Shown: piece after piece, positions 40,575 to 51,798 of the stretch | Position numbering within the stretch: the stretch's first letter is position 1 | Layout: the number at the start of each line of letters is the position of its first letter | Source of the DNA: Gammaproteobacteria bacterium | Lineage (GTDB): Bacteria > Pseudomonadota > Gammaproteobacteria > Pseudomonadales > Pseudohongiellaceae | DNA: 64,000 nucleotides | NCBI GenBank assembly: GCA_029242705.1 | Contig: JAQWTK010000003.1 | Span: 1 to 64,000 of the forward strand | Direction of reading: 5' to 3' | Notes under the pieces: generated by a model | The model's database searches: none | The model's input: the letters and a program-made list of their open reading frames with translations, nothing else | What the model was told of the DNA's origin: nothing | Position numbers and translations under genes: made by a program

Positions 40575-43115
40575 CTAATTTAAGTTTTCTTTATATACAG
40601 CTCTAGCTTCATCAAATTGATTATATACATGATCTTTTTCTTTCTGTGATCGCCAACCTGGCCAGTCCTCCGCGAGATCCTGCAATTTATCAATCCAGTC
40701 TAGCGCATATTTTACAGCATTAGCATTTCGAATTGGCTCGCCATCCACCTCAAACCAAATAGGGTGAGTAAAAGCTTGAGCATAATTCACATCCAAAACA
40801 CCACGATTCTGAGGTAAGCCCTCAGTCCGTAAGTGACACCAACCGGACCGTTCTACTTCGTGCTCATAAGTCAAATCTAACGCAGTGCCATCACCACGAA
40901 CTGGAAATCTCTTTATTTCTTCTCCATCACAAAACAAAGAAACATTTTCAAGCTCTTCTATGGATCTCAATTGCCCGGTTAAAACCACCTTTCCACCGCC
41001 AGCCGGCAAATTAACCGTATCTCCTGGTAGTGCCGAGCCCGCCTGAAGCTCAATGAGGGGCCCGGAAGTAACCATAGCGCGACCTCGAGTTAAAGCATTA
41101 AACCATGCCTCCATCGATAGCCCTTGATTACCCGTATAGACATAGGTTCTAAAAGAGCCCACTAATTTACTACGATGGAGGGAGCTAATAGAATCTTCAC
41201 CGCCAGTAGCGGTGACACGAAGCCCATTATTCCATACGGCATACATGGGAAAGAATGCTGCTCTGCTCGAATCAGACCACTCCAAAGCATCCGTTGCACC
41301 AAGAGCAGCATCAACGATAAAGCCCTTCCCTCCTCCTAAATTAGTTTCTAAGGGGTCTTCTTCGCCTAAAAAAGGGTGAACATAGCCCGTGACCGCACCT
41401 TGTGATTTTGCTTTAAATAACATGTCCGTGTTACTGGGATACAAACTTTCGATAGCTGTACCTTCATAGCCTGTAACAAAGGGAGAAATTAAATGATCCC
41501 TAAGCCCGAACATAAAGACATGCCCATAGAAAGGGGGCCTATATTCCTGTCCAACAACAACTATCTGATCACTTTCTGAAATAGAATGCGCGACACCACC
41601 CGGCTCGAAATAATGATAATCAAGTATACGATTATCTTTATTAGCTACTTGCTCTAGCACAAGGTCTTGATCTTCGGCTCGAGACATCATCATCAAGTTC
41701 TCCAGCGTATTATGCAGGTTCCCCCCATAGTTTGCATGCACGTGGGTTGAGGCGCTGTACCATCCTTTAGCTGCCATATCAGTAAGTCGTTTTAAGCGCA
41801 CTGTAATTTCAGACACCTCATTAGCTATAACTTCAATTTCAATTTCTTCGGGAAGAAATTCAAACCCTTTTACAATTTTTAAGCTAGTTTTCCCCTCTGG
41901 TAAAGTTACATTGAAAACTCCCTCATTATGAAAAATTAAATCTCCACGAGTTCCCGCCCGAGCATAAGCGTAATTTGGCGTGTAAAATTTACCATCACTG
42001 GCAGTAAGATGAATCCTATTATGAGTCGTCTGCTGAGAGCTTGCATCGACAACCCTAACGGACACAGAGCCCATCGCTCGCTTGTAATGCATTTCAGTAA
42101 TTTCTCGTTTGATTAATTTCCCCCCATAGGTTTCAAGCAAACGGAGTTCAGATAAACCTGGTTCATTAGAGATAAAAGCTATCCATTCACCATCGGGAGA
42201 CCAACGAGGATGAAACGCGTCATGATCATAGAAAGTTAGCTTATATGGTTCTCCGCCAGCAGTAGGTTGGACATAGAGATTATTATATTGATCGGCGGAA
42301 CCACTGGTTGAGCTATAGACAAAACGCTTCCCATCCAGAGAAACATCTGGTCGTGTTCTATATAATGATTGCTCTGCGAGCACCGTAGTTGCTTCCTCAA
42401 TTCCGCTAGCTTTCGCGGGAACTAGAAGGACATTTCCAGAACCTAGCGGCACATCGCGATTAGAAACGACTAACAACTCATCGCCACCCGGCAACCAGGA
42501 TGGGGCAATATGCATATCCCATCGACCGAAATAGAGTCGATTTCTACCAAAATCATTATCAGTAGAAACTGCTATGGGCTCACCCACCCAGCGCCCATCC
42601 ATTATTCCCCTTATATACAAGTTAAAGTACCCATTAGGATTTGTAGAAATATACGCAATCTTTGTTCCATCGGGCGAGAAAACAGGATCCGTATAAATCG
42701 CTTGGTCATCTGTTAATTTCGAAATCTCTCCGGTTTCGACATTTAAAATTTCAAGTTGAATTCTCTGGTGGTCATAATCGGCAGTAAAGACTATCCAACG
42801 ACCATCTGGAGACCAAGTGGGCGAAGAATGATATGCGTCACTACTATAAGTAATTTCATAGGCAACCCCAGTTTTTGGATCGACTTTCCAAACTGACCCC
42901 TGCATCGCTACTCCAATCCACCTGCCATCTGGCGACCATTCAGGAGCCCATGGTGTTGAACTAGGAGACGGAGGGAAATAAAAGTTGTGCATGTAGTTTC
43001 CACCACTGCGCGCATCAGGATAAAAGCGACTTTGGCCAGAGGCGGAGTTAATGAAGGTCAAGAGCACAAAAATCGAACTCAATAAAAGTATCAAATACTG
43101 CCAACGTGATCTCAT
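40575..43115 (-). CDS. Six-bladed TolB/PD40 propeller fused to CehA/McbA-type PHP metallohydrolase, exported
   Basis: Repeated WSPDGRWI-type motifs (about six) then STHVHANYGG...GYVHPF. Confidence 0.8.
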   Translation of the reverse strand: MRSRWQYLILLLSSIFVLLTFINSASGQSRFYPDARSGGNYMHNFYFPPSPSSTPWAPEWSPDGRWIGVAMQGSVWKVDPKTGVAYEITYSSDAYHSSPTWSPDGRWIVFTADYDHQRIQLEILNVETGEISKLTDDQAIYTDPVFSPDGTKIAYISTNPNGYFNLYIRGIMDGRWVGEPIAVSTDNDFGRNRLYFGRWDMHIAPSWLPGGDELLVVSNRDVPLGSGNVLLVPAKASGIEEATTVLAEQSLYRTRPDVSLDGKRFVYSSTSGSADQYNNLYVQPTAGGEPYKLTFYDHDAFHPRWSPDGEWIAFISNEPGLSELRLLETYGGKLIKREITEMHYKRAMGSVSVRVVDASSQQTTHNRIHLTASDGKFYTPNYAYARAGTRGDLIFHNEGVFNVTLPEGKTSLKIVKGFEFLPEEIEIEVIANEVSEITVRLKRLTDMAAKGWYSASTHVHANYGGNLHNTLENLMMMSRAEDQDLVLEQVANKDNRILDYHYFEPGGVAHSISESDQIVVVGQEYRPPFYGHVFMFGLRDHLISPFVTGYEGTAIESLYPSNTDMLFKAKSQGAVTGYVHPFLGEEDPLETNLGGGKGFIVDAALGATDALEWSDSSRAAFFPMYAVWNNGLRVTATGGEDSISSLHRSKLVGSFRTYVYTGNQGLSMEAWFNALTRGRAMVTSGPLIELQAGSALPGDTVNLPAGGGKVVLTGQLRSIEELENVSLFCDGEEIKRFPVRGDGTALDLTYEHEVERSGWCHLRTEGLPQNRGVLDVNYAQAFTHPIWFEVDGEPIRNANAVKYALDWIDKLQDLAEDWPGWRSQKEKDHVYNQFDEARAVYKENLN

Positions 43116-43396
43116 GCTGCGGCCTACTATTGAAAATTAACTTCATAGCATTTTACTGATACCGGCTCAAAATACACGCCCAGTATTAATATATTTTTAG
43201 GTAATCTGCGCATTTACAAAAATTGTTTATCAGAAGCACAAAACATTTGATTGAAGATAGGGTGGTTTCAATAATAAACCGGCGCATACAGTGCTCTTCC
43301 TAGAAATCCTAAACATAGTGTAGACTTATTGGGATCAAGAAAAATTAGAATCAAAAATGGCTCTAGGTTTAATTAATCTCTCAAATGTTAGGTTAG

Positions 43397-44899
43397 ATGC
43401 CAAAACACCGGGATATAATAAAGATTAGTAGATATATCTTATCAATCGATCAAGGAACGACCAGCAGCCGCGCTGTAATACTTGACCACAGCGGCCGTCC
43501 TATTGGTCTCGGGCAAAAAGAATTTAAACAATATTTCCCTGCTAATGGTTTGGTTGTGCATGATACAAATGAAATTTGGCAGAGCACTCTTTCAAGCTGC
43601 AAAACTGCCATGAATAAAGCTGGCGTGGTCGCAAAAGAAGTTACATGTATCGGCATAACAAATCAAAGAGAAACGACAATAGTCTGGGACAGGAAGACCG
43701 GTGAGCCAATCCACCCGGCCATCGTATGGCAAGATCGGCGGACCGCAGATTACTGCAATTCCTTACGAAAAAAATATGCTAAAAAAATTCAGGTAAAAAC
43801 AGGATTAGAACTCGATCCCTATTTTTCGGCTACCAAGTTGCGATGGTTACTTGAAAATATTCCGAAAGCAAGAAAAAAGGCCGAAGCCGGACAACTTGCC
43901 TTTGGCACTGTAGATACTTATCTACTATGGAAATTAACTGCAGGTAAAAGTCACTATACAGACGCTACTAATGCGTCTAGAACTATGCTATTTAATATCG
44001 AAACCCAAGAATGGGACCCCGAATTACTAAATCTTTTTGATATCCCGAAAGAAGTTTTACCTGAAGTTAAAGATTGTGGGGCTGACTATGGTGAAACTGA
44101 TAGTTCCATTCTGGGCAACTCTATTACCGTTAGCGGAATGATTGGAGACCAGCAAGCTGCAGCATTTGGCCAATGCTGCTTTGAGTCCGGGGAAGCTAAA
44201 AGTACTTATGGGACTGGCGGGTTCTTGCTGTTAAATACAGGCAAATCGATTGTGTATTCTTCAAATCGACTGCTATCTACGGTTTGCTATCGCCTAGATG
44301 GTTGCACCAGTTACGCTATCGAAGGCAGTATTTTTATGGCTGGAGCAACAATACAATGGCTCCGAGATAAACTGGGGTTAATCGAAAATGCGGCTGCTTC
44401 TGAATTACTTGCAAGAGAAAGTAACGATGATTCTAGTGTTTATCTTGTACCCGCATTCACTGGTTTAGGAGCGCCTTATTGGAACCCTGATGCCCGAGCG
44501 TCCATACACGGCATGACACGTGATACAGGAGTCAAAGAACTAGTAGCTGCCGGGCTTATGTCGACCGTTTACCAAACCAAAGACCTGATAGATGCAATCG
44601 TTTCCGACGGCGCATTACTTTCGGCTCTCAGAGTCGATGGCGGTTTAACCAATAACAACTATTTTAATGAAAAACTAGCGGATATTCTAAACCACGAAAT
44701 TCATCGGCCAGTCATTACGGAAACGACGGCATTAGGCGCTGCTTATGTAGCTGGTTTACAGGCGGGAATTTTTACCTCACTCGACGCAATCGCTAAAAAC
44801 TGGCAATTAGATCAGAGATTTATTCCCAGCAAAGGAAAAGCATGGCGTGATAAACAATATACTGGCTGGAAACTAGCTGTGAAAAAGACGATATCTTAG
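43397..44899 (+). CDS. glpK: Glycerol kinase
   Basis: ILSIDQGTTSSRAVI, GITNQRETTIVWDRKTGEPIHPAIVWQDRRT, GLGAPYWNPDARASIHGMTR. Confidence 0.97.
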   Translation: MPKHRDIIKISRYILSIDQGTTSSRAVILDHSGRPIGLGQKEFKQYFPANGLVVHDTNEIWQSTLSSCKTAMNKAGVVAKEVTCIGITNQRETTIVWDRKTGEPIHPAIVWQDRRTADYCNSLRKKYAKKIQVKTGLELDPYFSATKLRWLLENIPKARKKAEAGQLAFGTVDTYLLWKLTAGKSHYTDATNASRTMLFNIETQEWDPELLNLFDIPKEVLPEVKDCGADYGETDSSILGNSITVSGMIGDQQAAAFGQCCFESGEAKSTYGTGGFLLLNTGKSIVYSSNRLLSTVCYRLDGCTSYAIEGSIFMAGATIQWLRDKLGLIENAAASELLARESNDDSSVYLVPAFTGLGAPYWNPDARASIHGMTRDTGVKELVAAGLMSTVYQTKDLIDAIVSDGALLSALRVDGGLTNNNYFNEKLADILNHEIHRPVITETTALGAAYVAGLQAGIFTSLDAIAKNWQLDQRFIPSKGKAWRDKQYTGWKLAVKKTIS

Positions 44900-44910
44900 G
44901 AGCAAAAATT

Positions 44911-45531
44911 ATGGAATTACATTTGATTCGTCACGGCCAAACAGATTGGAACGAAGAACGACGAGCTCAAGGTCAAAGCGATTCTCAGTTGACAGCAACG
45001 GGAAAACAACAAGCACTTGATCTAGGGACTCTAATAGGTCAGTTTGATTTTGATAAAATCTTTTGCAGTAGCTCGCTTAGAACAAAGCAAACCGCGGAAC
45101 GTATTTTCGTAAATCCCAAGTCGGATATTGAATATCTCGATTCATTGAGGGAAATATTCCTTGGACCTTGGGAAGGATTGCTATATGACGATATTCAATC
45201 TAAAGACCCCGGATCTTACCGACATTTTTGGCAGGAACCGCACCTTTTCAATGTAAAGGGCGCAGAAACATTTTATCAACTCCAACAACGTGCGATAAAA
45301 GCTGTGCATTCAATTGCGGAAAATTTTTACGGAAAAAAGGTAGCCATTGTCAGCCATGGCGCACTAATTAAAACTTTACTCTGCGATGCTGAAAACAGAA
45401 CTATAGAAGAACTATGGAAACCTCCAAATATGCATAATTGCGCCCACAGTATTATTAACTACGGGGCAGACAAAGTCGGTCAAATCACGCAATACGCGGA
45501 TATTCCATTTGATAAATTATGTAGAGAATAG
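44911..45531 (+). CDS. Histidine phosphatase family protein
   Basis: LIRHGQTDWNEERRAQGQSDSQLTATGKQQA; VSHGALIK. Confidence 0.95.
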   Translation: MELHLIRHGQTDWNEERRAQGQSDSQLTATGKQQALDLGTLIGQFDFDKIFCSSSLRTKQTAERIFVNPKSDIEYLDSLREIFLGPWEGLLYDDIQSKDPGSYRHFWQEPHLFNVKGAETFYQLQQRAIKAVHSIAENFYGKKVAIVSHGALIKTLLCDAENRTIEELWKPPNMHNCAHSIINYGADKVGQITQYADIPFDKLCRE

Positions 45532-45577
45532 ATATGCTTCCTCGCTCACTATTATTAATTAAGGTTGGAGTTTTTAC

Positions 45578-46063
45578 TTGTTAATCTCTAAGAAATCACA
45601 CTATATCTGCCTATATATAGCCATAGTCTTGTTTGTACTATTAATTTGTCAGCTTATTGGTATTTGGGTAAATGACAATATTGCCCAAAATAGCAGCTTG
45701 AAAATCAGCAATTTCTTGTACTTAACCCACATTAGAAATTTCGGCGGAATATTTGGTCTTGCACAAAACATGGGGTGGCTATTCGCCCTAATTGGCTTTG
45801 GCTTGTTGATAGGTGTTTCAGTCTATCTCTGGATTGGTGCAGACGCGAGGGGGTATGAATATATTTGTTTTGGGCTGATCGTCGGCGGTGGAGCCAGCAA
45901 TATATTGGATCGTATAATTTATGGAAGCGTTATCGATTTTATCGACATTCAACATATCCCTTATTGGAATTATATATTTAACACGGCAGACGTTATGATT
46001 CATTTAGGAATTTGGCCAATGCTTATTTTAAGCTTCTACACATCCAATAGAATCAAAAAATAG
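45578..46063 (+). CDS. lspA: Signal peptidase II (LspA)-like protein, TTG start
   Basis: HIRNFGGIFG, SNILDRIIYGSVIDFIDI, FNTADVMIHLG catalytic motifs. Confidence 0.85.
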   Translation: MLISKKSHYICLYIAIVLFVLLICQLIGIWVNDNIAQNSSLKISNFLYLTHIRNFGGIFGLAQNMGWLFALIGFGLLIGVSVYLWIGADARGYEYICFGLIVGGGASNILDRIIYGSVIDFIDIQHIPYWNYIFNTADVMIHLGIWPMLILSFYTSNRIKK

Positions 46064-46106
46064 TGAAAATCTAAACGATTGATGATTTAAAAGGAATACG
46101 GCTGCT

Positions 46107-47018
46107 ATGGAAAGATATAGTGGAGTTTTAGCTCCGGTAATAACACCATTTAAAAAAGACCTAACCCCGGATAAAGAACGCCTAATTGCGCATAGTCGCT
46201 GGATTCTTTCGAAAGGCGCAAATCTAGCTGTGTTCGGAACCAATAGCGAGGCCAATTCACTGTCAGTTAATGAAAAAATTGATTTATTAGAACATTTAGT
46301 ATTTTCTGGAATCAGTGGCGAATCATTAATGCCTGGCACAGGTTGCTGCGCACTTAGCGATACTATTCAACTAACTAAACACTGCATCGAATTAAGCTGT
46401 CGTGGAGTGCTCATGCTTCCTCCTTTTTTTTACAAAGGTATCTCTGATGATGGAATTTTTGGTTTCTATGCAGAAGTTATAGAGCAAGTCGCAGATGAAA
46501 ATTTATCAATTTATCTTTACCATATTCCGCCTATTTCACAGATTCCTATTTCAACCTCATTGATTGAACGATTAGCAAATAGATATCCAATCAATATCGC
46601 TGGCATTAAAGATAGCTCGGGCGACTGGAATCAGACCGCGGAATTTAATCAACTTGGTATACCTGATTTTCGCGTTTTCTGTGGCTCCGAAAGCTTTCTG
46701 CTACAGAATATGCACGCTGGAGGGGCGGGTTGCATATCTGCGACCGCAAATGTTAACCCGTTACCCATCAGCGAATTATACAAAAACTGGAATCGCGAGA
46801 GTGCAGACAAGTCACAAGAAAAACTCAACCAGATACGAATGATCTTTCAATCATTCCCTATGATACCCGCACTGAAAGCTGCAACTGGCATATATTCAAA
46901 GCAAATGGAATGGAACACAGTGCGGCCACCTCTAATGGCGCTCTCAGTTAAAGAAATTGCTTCCCTAAAGGCCCAGTTAGATCAAGTCAATTTCTCTATG
47001 GAAGGACTCGCTAATTGA
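46107..47018 (+). CDS. Dihydrodipicolinate synthase/N-acetylneuraminate lyase family protein
   Basis: GVLAPVITPFKKD, GTNSEANSLS, YLYHIPP, AGIKDSSGDW (Schiff-base Lys). Confidence 0.9.
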   Translation: MERYSGVLAPVITPFKKDLTPDKERLIAHSRWILSKGANLAVFGTNSEANSLSVNEKIDLLEHLVFSGISGESLMPGTGCCALSDTIQLTKHCIELSCRGVLMLPPFFYKGISDDGIFGFYAEVIEQVADENLSIYLYHIPPISQIPISTSLIERLANRYPINIAGIKDSSGDWNQTAEFNQLGIPDFRVFCGSESFLLQNMHAGGAGCISATANVNPLPISELYKNWNRESADKSQEKLNQIRMIFQSFPMIPALKAATGIYSKQMEWNTVRPPLMALSVKEIASLKAQLDQVNFSMEGLAN

Positions 47019-47247
47019 TAGCAATTAAAGCCTAAATTGATGCAACATCTCGTAACTTTTTCAAGATGGACTTTATTGCACGTATACGGTAGCCTCAGGG
47101 TAGAAGTATATTTGAATGATTTTAGCAGTTTATTTTTAAATTATTGATTTATATATGTTTATTTTTATTTTTCGCAAGCCGACTTAACAAATCACGAAGA
47201 ATAAATGCTCAAGGATTTTATACTCATTTTTATCAACGAGGCGAAAA

Positions 47248-49272
47248 ATGATAAGAAAAGTAGATAACTGGAACCGCATTAAAACAATAATCTTAATTGG
47301 GCTAATTTTAGGAGGGTCAAATACTCTCTTTGCGGCTCAAGATGACGTGGAATGGCTAACTCTGGGTAATGATTATAGTAATACTCGGTATACAACTTCC
47401 GAAGAAATTACGCGCGAGAACTTTGACCAATTAGAGGTTGTATGGGAGTGGGATGGGGCTAGCCTCGGTGCTGCGAGTGGAAGATCTACCCCAAGTTACA
47501 TTAATGGGACTCTCTACACGGTTGCCGGATCTCGCCGCCATGTCGTAGCTATTGACCCAAAAACCGGTGAAACAATTTGGAGTTATAGGCTTCCTAATAC
47601 CGGGCGCTGGGAATATTCGATGCGTTCAGATTATGGAAAAGGTATAGGTTATTCCGAGGTAGACGGTAAAGGAGTAATTTATATGATCACGCCGGGATTT
47701 TTCCTAACAGCGCTTGATGCAGAGACAGGAGCTCCTTTAGACGGATTTGGTGAGCCTATTCCCATTGATGGTTTTCCTGATGGCGGCGTCGTTGACCTGC
47801 TAGCAGACCTAGGACACCCTTATGACCCTTATGAAGGAATCCCTTTAGAAACTGGTTATATTACAGGCTCTTCTCCACCAATCGTGGTTAATGACACAGT
47901 AATTGTGGGTAATTCTGCGGAACAAGGATATAACCAAGCGCGTATTGAAAACGTTCCAGGTGACATCCTTGCCTATGATAAGCGCACAGGTGATTTTAAG
48001 TGGAAATTCAACGTAATTCCTAAACCAGGAGAGTATGGCCATGAGACATGGGAAAACGATGCATGGCAATGGACTGGCGATGTTTCTTCTTGGGCTCCTA
48101 TCTCCGCAGATATTGAGAATGACCTGGTTTACATCCCAACCAACGGAGCAACCATAGACTACTATGGAGGATTTCGACCAGGAGACAATCTTTTCGGCAC
48201 GAGCCTAATCGCACTAAAGGCTAGCACTGGTGAAAGAGCTTGGCACTTCCAAACAGTGCACCATGATATTTGGAACTATGACAACCCGATGGCTCCAGTT
48301 CTACTTGACCTTAACGTACCAGGGCAAGGTGAAGTCCCTGCAGTCATGCAAGTAACAAAGCAAAGCTTTGTATATGCCTTTAATCGCTTAACTGGAGAGC
48401 CTATCTGGCCAATTATCGAAAGACCAGTTCCTCAATCGACTGTGCCAGGGGAAGTACTTTCTGAAACTCAACCATTTCCAACGAAACCAGCTCCCTTTGA
48501 TATTCAAGGAGTGTCGATAGACGATCTGATAGATTGGACTCCAGAGATTCGCCAACAAGCGATCAATGCTTTTGCGGATTATCAAATGGGCCCATTATTT
48601 AATCCTCCTATTCAGCGCGGTCACGAATCCGGAAAAAGAGCAGCAATGTTTTGCCCAGGCGGCGGCGGCGGGGCGAACATTACATCCCCTTCAGTAGCTG
48701 ACCCCAATACGGGCTATCTATTTGTTTCATCACGCTCTGCTTGCAGTCCCGTAGTATTAGTGCCAGGAGAGGAAGCAGACTTGCAATATGAGCTGCCAAC
48801 AGGGACTACGTTTGCACAATACGCTAGCGGTCCAGGAGCTGGAGCTCCGAGGCATCCATTTGGTATTCCTCTTTTCAAACCACCATTTAGTAGAATTACG
48901 GCTATTGATATGAATACTGGTGAGCATGCTTGGGTGATTCCAACTGGAGAAACGCCTGCCCGGGTGCAAGAGGTTATCGATGATAATAATCTTGATCTGC
49001 CAAATACCGGAACCGGTGCACTTGTGCCCATGGTAGTGACTCCTAATATGTTGGTTTATTCAGATACTAGAACCGATGGCATGCCAATGCTTTATGCTAT
49101 TGATAAAAGCACTGGCGAAACAGTCAGCTCTATTGAGGTACCTGAACGCAGCAGATATGGTATGAGTTCGTGGACACATGAGGGGCATCAATACATTATG
49201 TTGCAAACGGGCCCTAAGCTTACTGCTATAGCACTGCCAGCAGCAAAGCCTGCGGACGCCGGGTACCATTAA
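47248..49272 (+). CDS. PQQ-dependent (quinoprotein) dehydrogenase, exported
   Basis: NDYSNTRYTTSEEITRENFDQLEVVWEW; ALKASTGERAWHFQTVHHDIWNYDNPMAPVLLDL. Confidence 0.9.
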   Translation: MIRKVDNWNRIKTIILIGLILGGSNTLFAAQDDVEWLTLGNDYSNTRYTTSEEITRENFDQLEVVWEWDGASLGAASGRSTPSYINGTLYTVAGSRRHVVAIDPKTGETIWSYRLPNTGRWEYSMRSDYGKGIGYSEVDGKGVIYMITPGFFLTALDAETGAPLDGFGEPIPIDGFPDGGVVDLLADLGHPYDPYEGIPLETGYITGSSPPIVVNDTVIVGNSAEQGYNQARIENVPGDILAYDKRTGDFKWKFNVIPKPGEYGHETWENDAWQWTGDVSSWAPISADIENDLVYIPTNGATIDYYGGFRPGDNLFGTSLIALKASTGERAWHFQTVHHDIWNYDNPMAPVLLDLNVPGQGEVPAVMQVTKQSFVYAFNRLTGEPIWPIIERPVPQSTVPGEVLSETQPFPTKPAPFDIQGVSIDDLIDWTPEIRQQAINAFADYQMGPLFNPPIQRGHESGKRAAMFCPGGGGGANITSPSVADPNTGYLFVSSRSACSPVVLVPGEEADLQYELPTGTTFAQYASGPGAGAPRHPFGIPLFKPPFSRITAIDMNTGEHAWVIPTGETPARVQEVIDDNNLDLPNTGTGALVPMVVTPNMLVYSDTRTDGMPMLYAIDKSTGETVSSIEVPERSRYGMSSWTHEGHQYIMLQTGPKLTAIALPAAKPADAGYH

Positions 49273-49290
49273 GTTTGATTAGTAAATACT

Positions 49291-49327
49291 AAAAACCCAG
49301 CCACAGAAATGTGGCTGGGTTTTTTTG
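49291..49327 (+). terminator. Rho-independent terminator
   Basis: AAAAACCCAGCCACagaaatGTGGCTGGGTTTTTTT. Confidence 0.95.
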
Positions 49328-49365
49328 TGAAGTAAATCTCTCTTTATCTAATCTTAATCAATAGC

Positions 49366-50253
49366 TCAGTTTTTTATTAAGCTATTGATTGTTTTCGGAA
49401 GTCTTCCTGTCGTCAGGCTCACTCCCATAAGCACCATCATTCCGCCAAAAAGCATTGATATGCTAACAGTCTCTGCAAGAAAAAGACTACCCCATAAGAT
49501 AGAAAAAAGTGGGATCAAGTAAGTCGTCATGATTGCTTTTTGTGGCCCTATTTTTCCAATTAACCGATAGAACAAAATATATCCAAACCCTGTACAAACT
49601 ATTCCTAGAGCTAAAACGCTCAACCAAATAACCCCCCGAGGAATAACTTCTGGTTTTGCGATTACTGCGAAAGGCAGTAAAAGAATACTCGAAAAAAATA
49701 GACTTCCTGTTGTTATGGTTATTCCAGAAACTTCTTTTAACTTATAGGAAGCCAAATTAATCGCAATCCCATAAAGGGCGCACGCAATCAAAGCCGAAGG
49801 GATTGCTAAATAGCTCGTTACTCCAGACGTCTCTGAGGGATCAAAGACAAGAACAACAACACCAAATAAACCTACCAATAACCCTCCCAAACCAGACTTA
49901 GACATCCGATTTCGAAAGTACAAAAATCCAACCACGGTAGTAAAAATAGGTACTGTAGCATTTATTACAGAAAGAAGGCCCGCCCCCATATTAAGTGCCG
50001 AATATGCGAAGAAACAAAAAGGTATCGCCATATTCATTAAACTTATAAGTAAAATCATCCTCCAATGAGACCTTAATTCGTGATACTTCCCCATAAAGAA
50101 AAATACTGGGAGCAATACCACTAAGCCACTTAAAACACGCATTTCTATGAGGAAAATAGGACCGAAAGCTGGTGAAGCGACTCTTAGAAATAGAAATGAA
50201 GAACCCCATATCGCTGAGAGGATTAATAACTCAAAAAAATTTCTTAAATTCAT
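49366..50253 (-). CDS. EamA/DMT family transporter
   Basis: Ten-TM pattern, SAIWGSSFLFLRVASPAFGP. Confidence 0.9.
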   Translation of the reverse strand: MNLRNFFELLILSAIWGSSFLFLRVASPAFGPIFLIEMRVLSGLVVLLPVFFFMGKYHELRSHWRMILLISLMNMAIPFCFFAYSALNMGAGLLSVINATVPIFTTVVGFLYFRNRMSKSGLGGLLVGLFGVVVLVFDPSETSGVTSYLAIPSALIACALYGIAINLASYKLKEVSGITITTGSLFFSSILLLPFAVIAKPEVIPRGVIWLSVLALGIVCTGFGYILFYRLIGKIGPQKAIMTTYLIPLFSILWGSLFLAETVSISMLFGGMMVLMGVSLTTGRLPKTINSLIKN

Positions 50254-50286
50254 TCCGGATCAACCTCTGTAAGAAAATAACTGCCG

Positions 50287-50321
50287 AAAAAAAACCCGAT
50301 CGCTTCATAGCAATCGGGCTC
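50287..50321 (-). terminator. Rho-independent terminator of the ribosomal protein cluster
   Basis: Minus strand CCCGATTGCTatgaAGCGATCGGGTTTTTTTT just after rplQ. Confidence 0.9.
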
Positions 50322-50340
50322 AGTAACAGCTTAATTCAAG

Positions 50341-50751
50341 TTAGGTCTCTTCTGCTGATTCCGACTCTTCATCGAAATCATCCTCAGTTTTCAAAGGCCG
50401 ATCTACAAGTTCAACGTAAGCCATTGGAGCCCTATCTCCTGTCCGCTCGCCACACTTCAGAATACGAATATAGCCCCCCGGACGCTCTAAATAGCGAGGA
50501 CCTAACTCAGTAAAAAGTTTACCAACGGTTTCTTTGCTCCTAGTACGATCAAAAGCCAGCCTACGATTTGCCACTGAGTCTTTCTTAGCCAATGTTATTA
50601 AGGGCTCTGCTACAGACCGTAATTGTTTTGCTTTCACTAAAGTCGTTTTAATAATCTCGTGTTCCACTAATGACGAAGTCATATTCCGAAACATAGCAGA
50701 TCTGTGTGAGCTATTCCGATTCAGTTGTCGACCACTATGTCTATGACGCAT
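50341..50751 (-). CDS. rplQ: 50S ribosomal protein L17
   Basis: [24 protein letters not shown]; operon position. Confidence 0.98.
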   Translation of the reverse strand: MRHRHSGRQLNRNSSHRSAMFRNMTSSLVEHEIIKTTLVKAKQLRSVAEPLITLAKKDSVANRRLAFDRTRSKETVGKLFTELGPRYLERPGGYIRILKCGERTGDRAPMAYVELVDRPLKTEDDFDEESESAEET

Positions 50752-50771
50752 AACTTTATACCTTATTTTTA

Positions 50772-51770
50772 CTAAGCAGCACGATCATTCGATTTCAGGC
50801 TGGATGGAGGCCAATTTTCTAAGCGTATTCCCAAGGATAACCCTCGAGTAGCTAAAACATCTTTGATCTCTGTTAGAGATTTTTTACCTAGATTAGGAGT
50901 TTTAAGAAGTTCAACTTCTGTACGTTGGATTAAATCTCCTATGTAATAAATGTCTTCCGCTTTTAGACAATTCGCAGAACGGACTGTTAACTCTAAATCA
51001 TCAACTGGACGGAGAAGTATTGGGTCAATCTCATCTTCGTGTTCTTCTGGCTCAGCAATTATCTCACTTTGTAGATCAACAAATACACTTAATTGATGTT
51101 GTAAAATTGTTGCGGCACGCCGGATCGCTTCTTCAGGATCAATGGTACCGTTGGTTTCCAAATCGATTATTAACTTATCCAGATCCGTTCTCTGCTCAAC
51201 CCGAGCATTCTCGACAGAGTAAGAAACTCGTAAAACCGGGCTATAAGAAGCATCTAATAATAGTTTGCCCACAGAACGTGTCTCATCATCCACTTCCACC
51301 CGGCTATCCGCTGGAGAATAACCTCTGCCTTTACGAACAGTAAGACGCATATTAAGTTCGCCATTTTTGTTGAGGTTAGCAATCACATGGTCAGGATTCA
51401 TGATTTCAACATCATTATCCTCGGCAATATCACCGGCCGTAACTGTACCTGCCCCCTTCTTTGAAACTGTTAAAATAGCCTCTTCCCTATCATTGAGCAC
51501 AACTGCGACACCCTTAAGGTTCAATAGAATTTCTATAACATCTTCCCCAACACCTTCAATTGTGCTGTACTCATGAACCACACCATCAATCTCAACTTCT
51601 TCGACCGCACAACCAGGCATAGAAGATAGGAGAATACGGCGTAACGCATTACCTAGAGTGTGACCAAAACCGCGCTCAAGAGGCTCCAAAACCACTTTAG
51701 AATGACAGTTTTCGTATTCATCTACTTGTATAACTTGCGGTGTAAGAAAATCTGATAAAGAAATTTGCAT
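50772..51770 (-). CDS. rpoA: DNA-directed RNA polymerase subunit alpha
   Basis: [29 protein letters not shown]. Confidence 0.99.
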   Translation of the reverse strand: MQISLSDFLTPQVIQVDEYENCHSKVVLEPLERGFGHTLGNALRRILLSSMPGCAVEEVEIDGVVHEYSTIEGVGEDVIEILLNLKGVAVVLNDREEAILTVSKKGAGTVTAGDIAEDNDVEIMNPDHVIANLNKNGELNMRLTVRKGRGYSPADSRVEVDDETRSVGKLLLDASYSPVLRVSYSVENARVEQRTDLDKLIIDLETNGTIDPEEAIRRAATILQHQLSVFVDLQSEIIAEPEEHEDEIDPILLRPVDDLELTVRSANCLKAEDIYYIGDLIQRTEVELLKTPNLGKKSLTEIKDVLATRGLSLGIRLENWPPSSLKSNDRAA

Positions 51771-51798
51771 GTAATCTACCCTTTATATAATTAAGTCT

